Shown here piece after piece: positions 1 to 6,341 of a DNA stretch of 8,138 bases (positions are counted from its first letter, which is position 1; every line of letters starts with the position of its first letter). The DNA lies in NCBI GenBank assembly GCA_024643915.1, contig JAHEMB010000119.1, forward strand, positions 1 to 8,138. Direction: 5' to 3'. This stretch comes from Rhodothermaceae bacterium (lineage in GTDB: Bacteria > Bacteroidota > Rhodothermia > Rhodothermales > JAHEMB01). The notes under the pieces are model-generated. The model had not been told where the DNA came from and did no database searches. It worked only from the letters and a program-made list of their open reading frames with translations. The translations under genes were made by a program, and so were the position numbers.

Positions 1-1480
1 GGAGGGCGTTCTTCACTGTCTCGTACTTCTCGGCGACGGGCGTCCGCAGGATGGGCACCATCACCACCTCTTCCTTGTCGAAGCCGAGCCGGGCGTTGCG
101 CAGGAAATGAAGCTGCTGCAGGGCGACGAACGTGCCGGCAATGAGGGCGATGGAGATAGCGAATTGGGCCACCACCAATCCCTTGCGAAAGACCACCGCC
201 GCGTTCCCGCCGCTCAGGCTGGGGCCCCCTTTCAGCACACTCACTGGCTGGAAGGCCGAGAGGAAAAACGCCGGATAGAGGCCGGACACCACGCCCACGG
301 AGGCGATCACGCCAATGAGTATCAAGGGCAGCAACAGCCCGAGGTCGCCCAGCGTCAGCGCCTTGTCGGCCACGTTGTTCAGCACCGGCAGCAGGAGCGC
401 CACGAGCGGGATCGCCAGCAGCACCGCAAGGGCACTCAACAGGATCGACTCGCCCAGAAACTGTTTGACGAGTTGCCCCCGGTGGGCCCCCAGCACCTTG
501 CGCATTCCCACCTCCTTGGCCCGCCGCGCCGACCGCGCCGTGGCTAGGTTCATGAAGTTGATGCAGGCGATGAGCAGGATGAAAAACGCGATGACGGAGA
601 AGATGTAAACGTAGGCCGCATCGCTGTTCGGGGCGATCTCGAAGTCGAGGCGCGAGTGCAGGTGGATGTCCGGGAGGGGCTGGAGGTAGAGTTTCGTTTG
701 CTCCTTGATGGCCGGGTGGAAATGCTTATCGACGAAGCCCGGGAACTGGGCTTCGAGGGCTTCCTGCGTGGTGTTTGCATCGAGCAGCACGTACGTCCAA
801 GCGGGGTTCCAGTACCACCCCTCCAGTTGGCCCAGGTTTTCGGCGTAGATGCTGCTGCGGAGGGTGGAGAAGGAGGCCAGCAGATCGAACTGGAAGTGCG
901 AGTTGGGTGGCACCTCGGCCAGGACGCCCGTCACCTCCAATTCGTGCTCGTTCTCGAACCGCAGCACTTTGCCGATGGGGTCGGCCTCGTCGAAGTAGCG
1001 GCGAGCGGCGGCTTCGGTCAGGACGACGGTGTTGGGGCGGTCGAGGGCGGTGGCGGCATCGCCCCGCACGAGGGTGAAGTCGAACACCTCGAAGACGGTC
1101 GAGTCGGCGAAGAAAAAACGCTCCTCGCTGAAGAGGCGCGTCTGCCCGTCGGGCCGCTCGTGGACGAGGGTGAGACTGGGCGCTTGCAGGTTGAAGAAGC
1201 GCACCGACGCCTCGATCAGGTGCGGAAATTCCTCCGCCAGCGTCGGCCCCGTGGGAAACGGCTGGCTCGACGATTCTTCCGCCCCTTCGATCAACTCGAC
1301 GACACGGAAGATGCGGTCGGCGTTGTCGTGGTAGCGGTCGTACGAAAGCTCGTCCTGCACGTAGAGCAGGATCAGCAGAAAGCCGGCCACCCCGACGGCC
1401 AACCCGAGCACGTTGATGAGCGAATAACCGGGATGCCGCTGCAAGTGGCGCAGGGCAATCTTGACGTAATTCTGGAGCAT
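1..1480 (-). CDS. FtsX/MacB-type ABC transporter permease (C-terminus beyond the left edge)
   Basis: This is the membrane subunit of a SalY/MacB-type ABC exporter, which sits in the inner membrane and works with a separate ATPase; the cargo cannot be told from sequence. Reading from ATG at 1480 gives 493 uninterrupted codons. The protein opens with MLQNYVKIALRHLQRHPGYS, the usual opening of this family, then a membrane segment (about 21-43) and the LSYDRYHDNADRIFRV signature of the MacB-like periplasmic core (about 45-280). Next come a membrane segment (290-312), the FtsX signature NFMNLATARSARRAKEVGMR with KVLGAHRGQL (308-337), and further membrane segments near 345-368, 380-408 and 433-455. 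A second periplasmic domain is just starting at the window edge. Bacteroidota relatives are about 800 residues, so roughly 300 are missing. No good Shine-Dalgarno lies before the ATG; the start rests on family resemblance. It lies 164 bases after the upstream minus-strand gene, and no ATPase gene is in the window. Confidence 0.93.
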   Translation of the reverse strand, partial: MLQNYVKIALRHLQRHPGYSLINVLGLAVGVAGFLLILLYVQDELSYDRYHDNADRIFRVVELIEGAEESSSQPFPTGPTLAEEFPHLIEASVRFFNLQAPSLTLVHERPDGQTRLFSEERFFFADSTVFEVFDFTLVRGDAATALDRPNTVVLTEAAARRYFDEADPIGKVLRFENEHELEVTGVLAEVPPNSHFQFDLLASFSTLRSSIYAENLGQLEGWYWNPAWTYVLLDANTTQEALEAQFPGFVDKHFHPAIKEQTKLYLQPLPDIHLHSRLDFEIAPNSDAAYVYIFSVIAFFILLIACINFMNLATARSARRAKEVGMRKVLGAHRGQLVKQFLGESILLSALAVLLAIPLVALLLPVLNNVADKALTLGDLGLLLPLILIGVIASVGVVSGLYPAFFLSAFQPVSVLKGGPSLSGGNAAVVFRKGLVVAQFAISIALIAGTFVALQQLHFLRNARLGFDKEEVVMVPILRTPVAEKYETVKNAL

Positions 1481-1644
1481 GACGCGAACCGACTGGGGCG
1501 AGGAGGAGGCTTTTCCGTCAACCCCTCGCCTACGGGCGCGCCTGTGTTTTTGTTGAGGGAAATTGCTGGTAAAGGGATAACTTTGTGGCGAAATGGCTGA
1601 GGGTCTCGATCATGCTTCTCTTCCCGTCGCCCGGATACTGCCCG

Positions 1645-2391
1645 CTACTCCACGACTACTGTGTGCGTTGCCTGGCCGAAGTTGGCCGTGGCCGGCTCCA
1701 TGGCCAGCACTTCGAGGCTGTAGGCGCCCGAAGCGGGCGGGACGAGTTCACCACGAAACGTGCTCGTCTCCCCTGTGAACACCAGCGGGCCCTCGGCCAC
1801 GATCTTGCCGTTTTGCAGCAGCCGGGCGACGATGCTGATGTCGTCGGCGTCCCACAGTCCGCCTGGTTCGGTGGGGCAGCCGCAGAGCATTGTCACTTTG
1901 GCCGTCACGGCGAGGGCCTCTCCGGCAGCGCCCGAGGACGGCGCGGCCAGCAGTTCGACGGTGAAGCCGTTGAGGTCGAGGTTCAGGCCCTCGCCCAGCA
2001 CGTCCTGGCCGGGCACCAGCAGCAGCCGCTTCGAGGCGCGTCGGAGGGCATCCGGTGTGTTGAGCGGGCCGTAGGCCGTCACGTCCACCAGGGTGGGGCG
2101 TTCGAGAGCGAGGGTGGCGAGGAAGCCGGCCGCGCCTTCAGTATCGTAGACGGTTGCGTCGCGGTCGTGGGCGCCGAGGATGCGGTCCGTGTCGCCGGTG
2201 CTGCCTTCCTGCACGCCCTCAGCGAGGACGGCACCGGTCTTAGCGTCCTGCACGACGATCCGTGCCCCGCCTACGTTTGAGCCGATGATCTTGGCATCGT
2301 GCGATACAGCGCGTACCAGCAGTTTGGTTTGCTGCGCGGCGGCAGGCAGGACCAGTAGCAGGACAGGGAGGAGCGAGAGGAAGCGGCGCAT
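1645..2391 (-). CDS. Secreted protein of unknown function with CGCP and WD motifs
   Basis: The 248-residue product starts with a textbook signal peptide (MRRFLSLLPVLLLVLPAAAQ, residues 1-20), so it should be exported to the periplasm or cell surface. The rest is rich in alternating hydrophobic residues and looks like two beta-sandwich halves: about 22-145 (with a GARIVVQDAKTGAVLAEG stretch reminiscent of carboxypeptidase-regulatory/transthyretin-like folds) and about 146-248 (Ig-like in appearance). Its only two cysteines are Cys170 and Cys172 in MLCGCPTEPGGLWDADD, close enough for a vicinal-type disulfide or a metal site. The reading frame stays open upstream to an ATG at 2601, but that start would read through the terminator of the preceding gene and place a signal peptide inside the protein, so I chose 2391. 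I do not recognise a named family. The gene sits between the OmpA-like gene and the permease with gaps of more than 150 bases on both sides, so co-transcription is not implied. Confidence 0.82.
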   Translation of the reverse strand: MRRFLSLLPVLLLVLPAAAQQTKLLVRAVSHDAKIIGSNVGGARIVVQDAKTGAVLAEGVQEGSTGDTDRILGAHDRDATVYDTEGAAGFLATLALERPTLVDVTAYGPLNTPDALRRASKRLLLVPGQDVLGEGLNLDLNGFTVELLAAPSSGAAGEALAVTAKVTMLCGCPTEPGGLWDADDISIVARLLQNGKIVAEGPLVFTGETSTFRGELVPPASGAYSLEVLAMEPATANFGQATHTVVVE

Positions 2392-2552
2392 GGCGACAAT
2401 ACAGACTGCGTGGAACGGACGCGAACGAACAAAGCAGGGAGAAAACCTGCCTCCGACATCAAGAGGGCCTTGCCGGAAGATACGCAGTCCTGCCCCGTTG
2501 AACCGCAACGACTGGAGCGAGCCGGGTGATTGCTCAGCGATCAAATAAAAAC

Positions 2553-2592
2553 GGCGAGCGCCGCCGGGGGTCAGCTCCCGACGGCGTTCGCC
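2553..2592 (-). terminator. Rho-independent terminator of the OmpA-like gene
   Basis: Two 18-base arms (2553-2570 and 2575-2592) pair at about 15 of 18 positions around a four-base TCAG loop. On the minus strand the stem is followed directly by a T-rich run, GTTTTTATTTGA (bases 2552 down to 2541). The stem begins 27 bases after the stop codon of the minus-strand OmpA-like gene. A GC-rich stem, short loop and T tract in this order make a strong intrinsic terminator. On the plus strand no T run follows, so it should act in one direction only. It also separates the OmpA-like gene from the next minus-strand gene. Confidence 0.85.
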
Positions 2593-2619
2593 TTGTTGCA
2601 TCTACACCTAACCACCAGG

Positions 2620-4224
2620 TCAGTTGTTCAGTTCGTCGCAGCGGACCGGCGTTGTGCGGACCTCGGCGTTTTCGTCCAGGCCCCGGCCGACGGCGCGGAT
2701 GCGCTCCGGCGCCACACTTAGCTGTTCGACGTAATACTGGCGGACGGCCTCGGCACGCTGGCGGGCCAGCCGCTCCGGGTTGCGCGTGCGCTCGTTCCGG
2801 CTGGCGTAGCCCTCAACCAAGAGGCACTGCTTGTCCAGTTCCGGCGACGGCGTTTCTTCTTCCGCGTAGCGTTCCAACTCCTCTAGATAGGCCGACAACG
2901 CCCGCAGGTTTTCCACCAACGTCCGCTGCGCATCGTCGGAGAGGCGGGTGGCATAGACGCCTTGCGGGCAGGCTTTCAGCTTGTCGTCGCAGAAGAAGAC
3001 GGGCGTGAGGGCAATGACCGGCGGCATGCGGCAGACGGCGGTGATGGGGATCGTCCGCACGTCGCTGTCACACGAGTTCGAGGCGCGGAGCGAGACGGTG
3101 TAGGTGCGCGCCTCGCGGCTTTGGTAGACGTGCGGCGGCGGAGTGAGGCCCTCGAAAGAGGTGCCGTCGCCGAAGTCCCAGAGATACGTGGCCGGCAGGC
3201 TCGCCGGTAGCGAGGTCACGTCGGCGGCGAAGCGGATCGGGACGCCGCCGTCGCACACGTTGACCACCTGCGGCGTGGCCGTGAGCCGGTTGATCTCTAC
3301 GTCGCCGACGATGATGGGGCAGGAGCGCTCGACCGTGCCGGCCTTGTTCGACGCCGTCAGGATGACGGTGTACTCACCGGGCCGGTCGAAGCGATGCGTC
3401 ACTGCGGTGCCCGTCGCCTCTGTCCCGTCGCCGAAACGCCAGCGATACTCGACGGGCTCGGTCGCGTCCTCGTTCATGGTAGAGGTAAAGGAAACCTCGT
3501 CGCCGGGGTTGAAGCAGCCGCTGGGGCAGGAGAGGCCGAGGACCGGGGGCACGGGCTTGCTGCCGAAGTTGATGCGCAGCCCGCCCCCAAGGAAGCCGAG
3601 CACGTCGGCGTTGGAATCGTCGTCCCCGCTCGCCGGCGAATCCGAGCCGTCCACTGCCGTGTCGGGAAAGGAGAAAAAGGTAGTGCCTTCGACGAACAGG
3701 CCCACACGGGGGGAGAGGGCGAGGTCCAGTCCCAGCCCGGCGAGCGGTCCGAAGCCCACGTCGTATTCGCCATTGACTTTGCCAAAGACCACCCCGGCGC
3801 CGACGAGGAAATAGGGGGTGAGGCGTGCTCGTGGTAGGAGGTAGAACGTCGCCGCCGGACCGATTATGTGTCGCCACTCGCTCGTATCATCGAGCGGTTC
3901 GAGGGCTGGGTCGAGGTTGTCGATGGCGGGATACCGCCCGGAGAGGTGGTAGAGGCCGAGTGCGAAGGCGGGCGTAAAGTGGTACCCTACCTCCAGGCCG
4001 AAGCCGAAACCGGCATCGTCGAAAAACTGGCTGAGGTCGTTGTCTTCGTTGCCGTCGCGGTCCCCTGCGTAAAACGTGAGGCCGACGCGCGGCTTAAGGT
4101 ACCAGTGCCCGCCTTCACGCAAATCCTGCGCCTGTGCCGGTTGTGCCAGCAGACCGAACAAAACGCCGGCCAGCAGGAGAAGCGGTAGCGTCCGAAGGGG
4201 TTTGAATTTGAAACGCCTGTTCAT
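2620..4224 (-). CDS. OmpA-family outer-membrane protein with beta-barrel and two PKD domains
   Basis: The 534-residue product has a basic, hydrophobic signal peptide (1 to about 32, ending AQPAQAQ). A likely eight-stranded outer-membrane barrel follows (about 38-221, with alternating segments such as WYLKPRVGLTFYAG and FGLEVGYHF). Then come a PKD domain (about 228-306, core RWRFGDGT at 261-268 and GEYTVILTASN), a second PKD domain (about 312-398, core WDFGDGTS at 349-356 and YTVSLRASN), and an OmpA-like peptidoglycan-association domain (about 425-528, with NPERLARQRAEAVRQYYVEQL and RIRAVGRG). Proteins of this plan usually tie the outer membrane to the wall, with PKD domains serving as periplasmic spacers or binding modules; the exact role here is inferred. 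The family's wall-binding Asp appears replaced (see findings). Ten cysteines lie in the periplasmic half. An ATG 18 codons upstream is open, but the strong ribosome binding site and signal peptide fix the start at 4224. The gene is divergent from the M23 peptidase operon. Confidence 0.92.
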   Translation of the reverse strand: MNRRFKFKPLRTLPLLLLAGVLFGLLAQPAQAQDLREGGHWYLKPRVGLTFYAGDRDGNEDNDLSQFFDDAGFGFGLEVGYHFTPAFALGLYHLSGRYPAIDNLDPALEPLDDTSEWRHIIGPAATFYLLPRARLTPYFLVGAGVVFGKVNGEYDVGFGPLAGLGLDLALSPRVGLFVEGTTFFSFPDTAVDGSDSPASGDDDSNADVLGFLGGGLRINFGSKPVPPVLGLSCPSGCFNPGDEVSFTSTMNEDATEPVEYRWRFGDGTEATGTAVTHRFDRPGEYTVILTASNKAGTVERSCPIIVGDVEINRLTATPQVVNVCDGGVPIRFAADVTSLPASLPATYLWDFGDGTSFEGLTPPPHVYQSREARTYTVSLRASNSCDSDVRTIPITAVCRMPPVIALTPVFFCDDKLKACPQGVYATRLSDDAQRTLVENLRALSAYLEELERYAEEETPSPELDKQCLLVEGYASRNERTRNPERLARQRAEAVRQYYVEQLSVAPERIRAVGRGLDENAEVRTTPVRCDELNN

Positions 4225-4232
4225 GTGGTTAT

Positions 4233-4237
4233 CTCCT
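4233..4237 (-). promoter_or_regulatory. Strong Shine-Dalgarno site that fixes the OmpA-like start
   Basis: On the minus strand the bases before the ATG at 4224 read GAAAGGAGATAACCAC, giving an AGGAG core eight bases from the start codon. It is the best ribosome binding site in the window; most other genes here have weak or no match. It rules out the in-frame upstream ATG at 4278 and suggests this gene is translated at high level, as expected for an abundant outer-membrane protein. Confidence 0.85.
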
Positions 4238-4302
4238 TTCGGATGGGGCAGCTTTAAGAGGAAGAGGTAGCCAGCCACAGTCCGTTGCCGGCCACCATGT
4301 GC

Positions 4303-4333
4303 TTGCCTTCCTCAATCTCGCCGGTTAAATTTC
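4303..4333 (+). promoter_or_regulatory. Candidate Bacteroidota-type promoter for the M23/bactofilin/atp operon
   Basis: TTG at 4303-4305 is followed after 20 bases by TAAATTTC at 4326-4333. This is one base off the Bacteroidota sigma-ABfr -7 consensus TAnnTTTG, and the spacing is close to the usual 19-21. It lies in the divergent intergenic region and points toward the M23 gene, which would have a leader of about 165 bases. The match is short, so this is only a candidate. Confidence 0.3.
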
Positions 4334-4382
4334 CTTCCATGCCAGGGAGGCTGCGGAAAATGCGGTTTGTTTTTGTCGAGGT

Positions 4383-4489
4383 GGAAGCGTGCAGGAACCC
4401 GCTCCAAAACGCTTCCGTTGAGGGCGCGGTCGGGACGCGTGTCCCGGTTTCAGACGCCCGTTTTCGATGACGCCTCTGCGGTCGAAAGC
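4383..4489 (+). promoter_or_regulatory. Cluster of three inverted repeats in the presumed leader of the M23 operon
   Basis: Three hairpin-forming repeats follow one another. The first has GGAAGCGT at 4383-4390 paired with ACGCTTCC at 4409-4416 (8 perfect pairs, 18-base loop, extendable by two G-T pairs). The second has CGGGAC at 4431-4436 paired with GTCCCG at 4441-4446 (4-base loop). The third has TTTCGA at 4462-4467 paired with TCGAAA at 4482-4487 (extendable with a G-T and a G-C pair). None is followed by a clean T tract. They end 17 bases before the M23 start codon and could be RNA structure controlling translation or operator sites; which is unknown. Confidence 0.4.
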
Positions 4490-4506
4490 TCTTTCTTCTA
4501 CGCACC

Positions 4507-5409
4507 ATGTTTCCCTTTCTCTCGGAGTTCACCAAAGACGTCGAGCGCCCGCGCCTCATCATTGTGATGGAGGAGGAATCGCTGGAGCCGCCGCGTCAGC
4601 ACCAGGTGGTGCCACGCCAGGTACTGCTGCTGTTCGGCGGGGCCGCCCTGGCACTTGTGCTGGTTACGGTTGTTTTCATCGCATTCACGCCGTTGCGGGC
4701 GCTTATACCCGGCTATGGCTCGCTCGAAGCGCAGCGCGAGGCGCAACTGGCTAGCGTTCGCCTTGAAGCGCTTGAGGACTCGATGCAGGTGCAACTCCAG
4801 TATCTCGCCGGCCTGCGCACCCTGCTCAACGGGCAGGTCGATTCGTCGGCTTTTGCCGCGATGGCCCCGCCCGAGCCGGATCTCCTGCTCAATGGCGAAT
4901 CGACAGCGGTGGCCGCCGAGCCGCTATCGCCCAACTGGCGGGACCACGAGCAACCGGCCCTGCCCTTGCCCCGTCTCTCGGCCGGCGAGGGAGCGCCGGT
5001 GCGCAACGCCGCCGCCGAGGCCCAGTACCTTTCCAGCCTTCGCCTGCCGGCGCTTGCGCCCGTAGACGGCTTCCTCACGCGTGGCTTCGACGCCCGAACC
5101 GGCCACTACGCGGTCGATCTGGCCGTCGAAGAAGGCACCGTCGTCCGGTCGGTCGGCCCCGGCTACGTCATCTTCGCGGACTGGACGCACGATGGTGGGT
5201 ACACCATCCTCGTCCAGCACGCCGACGGCTATGTGTCCGTTTACAAACACAACCAGCGCCTGCTCAAGCGCCCCGGCGACCGCGTCGGCGAGCGCGAGGG
5301 CATCGCCATCAGCGGCAACTCGGGCGAGGTCACCACCGGGCCGCACCTCCACTTCGAGCTGTGGCACGACGGGCTGGCCCAGGATCCCCGCTCCTTTCTT
5401 ATCGGCTAA
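4507..5409 (+). CDS. Membrane-anchored M23 (LytM) peptidoglycan endopeptidase
   Basis: This 300-residue zinc metallopeptidase should cut peptide cross-links in peptidoglycan from the periplasmic face of the inner membrane. After a short cytoplasmic N-terminus (1-38, with RPRLIIVMEEESLEP) there is one membrane segment (about 39-61, ending FTPLRALIPGYGS), then a predicted coiled coil (about 72-108), a low-complexity Pro/Ala linker (about 112-165) and the M23 domain (about 180-300). The zinc and catalytic pattern looks intact: HYAVD gives H200 and D204, VQHADGYVSVYKH gives H238 and H248, and GPHLHFELW gives H280 and H282, so the enzyme is probably active. The start at 4507 keeps the N-terminal cytoplasmic segment seen in relatives; an internal ATG at 4567 is possible, and neither has a clear Shine-Dalgarno. 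The bactofilin gene follows after 94 bases. Bactofilins and membrane-bound M23 enzymes are a recurrent pair in cell-shape control (for example the CcmA/Csd system of Helicobacter), which suggests a role in localised wall remodelling. Confidence 0.93.
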   Translation: MFPFLSEFTKDVERPRLIIVMEEESLEPPRQHQVVPRQVLLLFGGAALALVLVTVVFIAFTPLRALIPGYGSLEAQREAQLASVRLEALEDSMQVQLQYLAGLRTLLNGQVDSSAFAAMAPPEPDLLLNGESTAVAAEPLSPNWRDHEQPALPLPRLSAGEGAPVRNAAAEAQYLSSLRLPALAPVDGFLTRGFDARTGHYAVDLAVEEGTVVRSVGPGYVIFADWTHDGGYTILVQHADGYVSVYKHNQRLLKRPGDRVGEREGIAISGNSGEVTTGPHLHFELWHDGLAQDPRSFLIG

Positions 5410-5430
5410 AGCTACATTTGGTAAAGTAAA

Positions 5431-5452
5431 ACCTGGGCAGGGGTGCCCCGGT
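5431..5452 (+). other. Inverted repeat between the M23 and bactofilin genes
   Basis: ACCTGGGCA (5431-5439) and TGCCCCGGT (5444-5452) form a nine-position stem with one T-C mismatch and a GGGG loop, 22 bases after the M23 stop codon. No T run follows, so it is not a classic intrinsic terminator. It could be an RNA processing or stability element, or a partial terminator that sets different levels of peptidase and bactofilin. The sequence after it (ATTACTATATTGAAGG) is unusually AT-rich for the window and could hold a promoter, but I find no good consensus match. Confidence 0.4.
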
Positions 5453-5503
5453 AACGGATCAATTACTATATTGAAGGACGGCCTAAACAGTGAGGCAGCG
5501 ACG

Positions 5504-6040
5504 ATGGCACTTTTTAATAGCGGAAAGGACCCCCAACCCATGGCAAAGCAAATGAGCGCAGCCGCCCCGGGCCAGGTCAACATGATCGGCGCAGGCACGG
5601 TGCTGGAAGGCACCCTGACAGCGCAGAGTGACGTGCGCGTCAGCGGCAAGATTATCGGCCAGGTCCAGGTCGAGGGCAAGGTGATCGTGGCCCACGAGGG
5701 CACCATCGACGGCGAACTTTCCGCCGCCCACGCCGACGTCGCCGGCACCGTCCTCGGTGAGATCGATGCCGCCGACCGCGTGGTGCTGCGCAGCTCCGCC
5801 CGTGTCGAAGGCAACATCAAGACGGCCCGCCTGGTGATGGAGGAGGGCGCCCTTTTCGACGGCAAATGCGTGATGGGGCAGACCAGCATCCGCTCGGAGA
5901 CGCAGCCCATCGAGGGCTCGAAACGACAGGTGGAGCCGGAAAAAGAAACGGCCCCTGAATTGACGGCGGGCCTCGCGAAGGAATTCTCGAAAGGGTTCGG
6001 GAAAGACCGGGCGGCGGACGTGAGCCCGGCCGCCAACTGA
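5504..6040 (+). CDS. Bactofilin (polymer-forming cytoskeletal protein)
   Basis: Bactofilins polymerise without nucleotide into membrane-associated filaments that act as scaffolds for wall enzymes. The 178-residue product has a short N-terminal tail (1-23) and the right-handed beta-helix bactofilin domain (about 24-125). This shows regular short repeats of hydrophobic, Gly and charged residues, such as GAGTVLEGTLTAQSDVRVSG, GKVIVAHEGTIDGELSA and SSARVEGNIKTARLVMEEG. A charged, probably disordered C-terminal tail follows (126-178). The reading frame is open far upstream into the M23 gene, but bactofilin homology begins only here. ATG at 5504 is preceded by TGAGG eight bases away, and translation into the M23 region would give unrelated residues. 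An internal ATG at 5540 is less likely. It lies between the M23 peptidase, its likely functional partner, and the AtpZ-like gene, whose ATG begins one base after this stop codon, so translation of the two may be coupled. Confidence 0.93.
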   Translation: MALFNSGKDPQPMAKQMSAAAPGQVNMIGAGTVLEGTLTAQSDVRVSGKIIGQVQVEGKVIVAHEGTIDGELSAAHADVAGTVLGEIDAADRVVLRSSARVEGNIKTARLVMEEGALFDGKCVMGQTSIRSETQPIEGSKRQVEPEKETAPELTAGLAKEFSKGFGKDRAADVSPAAN

Positions 6041-6041
6041 G

Positions 6042-6341
6042 ATGGACGCTGCTGGCGACCCCGCGCCGAAGCGCAACGGAAAGCCGGTCCAGGAGAACTG
6101 GATGGCAGGTTTCCACGAGGCCGGGCCGTACCTGGGCCTGGGCTTGCAGTTCGCCATGACGATGGCTTTCTTTACGGTCGGCGGCTACCTGCTCGACCGC
6201 TGGCTGGAGACGCTTCCCCTCCTGACCATCGTGGGCGCCGTCGTCGGCATGGTGGCGCTCTTCCTCCTTCTCTTCCGCGTCAACCGCGAACTCAGCGCGA
6301 AGGCGCAGCAGAAGGAAAAGCCTGCAGATGAAGAACCGTAA
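6042..6341 (+). CDS. atpZ: AtpZ/AtpI-family small membrane protein of the F0F1 ATP synthase cluster
   Basis: The 99-residue product has a polar N-terminus (1-28), two membrane segments (about 31-51 and 59-80) and a charged cytoplasmic tail. The stretch GLQFAMTMAFFTVGGYLLDR followed by WLETLPLLTIVGAVVGMVA is typical of the AtpI/AtpZ family (putative F0F1-ATPase subunit). Proteins of this family are encoded at the head of ATP synthase operons and have been linked to c-ring assembly and to Mg/Ca handling; the exact role is not settled. The ATG at 6042 sits one base after the bactofilin stop (TGAGATG), which suggests coupling. A second in-frame ATG at 6102 is preceded by AGGAG six bases away and would give 79 residues that keep both membrane segments, so the true start is uncertain. 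The symbol is a family assignment; atpI would be an equally common label. Confidence 0.85.
   Translation: MDAAGDPAPKRNGKPVQENWMAGFHEAGPYLGLGLQFAMTMAFFTVGGYLLDRWLETLPLLTIVGAVVGMVALFLLLFRVNRELSAKAQQKEKPADEEP

Noticed and set aside
656..1600. Plus-strand frame of 314 codons
   Set aside because: It is antisense to the permease gene, whose own frame matches its family along its full visible length. The translation is Gly/Val/Glu/Arg-rich and typical of an antisense frame in GC-rich coding DNA.
2392..2601. 70-codon N-terminal extension of the secreted unknown
   Set aside because: It would begin inside the terminator of the preceding gene and bury a clear signal peptide in the middle of the protein.
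2526..3008. Plus-strand frame of 160 codons
   Set aside because: Arg/Pro/Ala-rich translation antisense to the OmpA-like C-terminus and running through the terminator.
4254..4562. Minus-strand frame of 102 codons in the divergent intergenic region, ending MEGNLTGEIEEGKHMVAGNG
   Set aside because: The last 28 codons could be read as a leader peptide before the OmpA-like gene, but there is no ribosome binding site and the rest crosses the structured leader of the opposite operon.
5081..5503. Upstream extension of the bactofilin frame to an ATG at 5081
   Set aside because: These codons overlap the catalytic domain of the M23 gene in another frame and give a Ser/Arg/Pro-rich, non-homologous sequence; bactofilin similarity starts at 5504.
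4924..6036. Minus-strand frame of 370 codons
   Set aside because: It lies antisense to the M23 peptidase and bactofilin genes, both well supported. Its product has no recognisable domain and changes character at the gene boundary.
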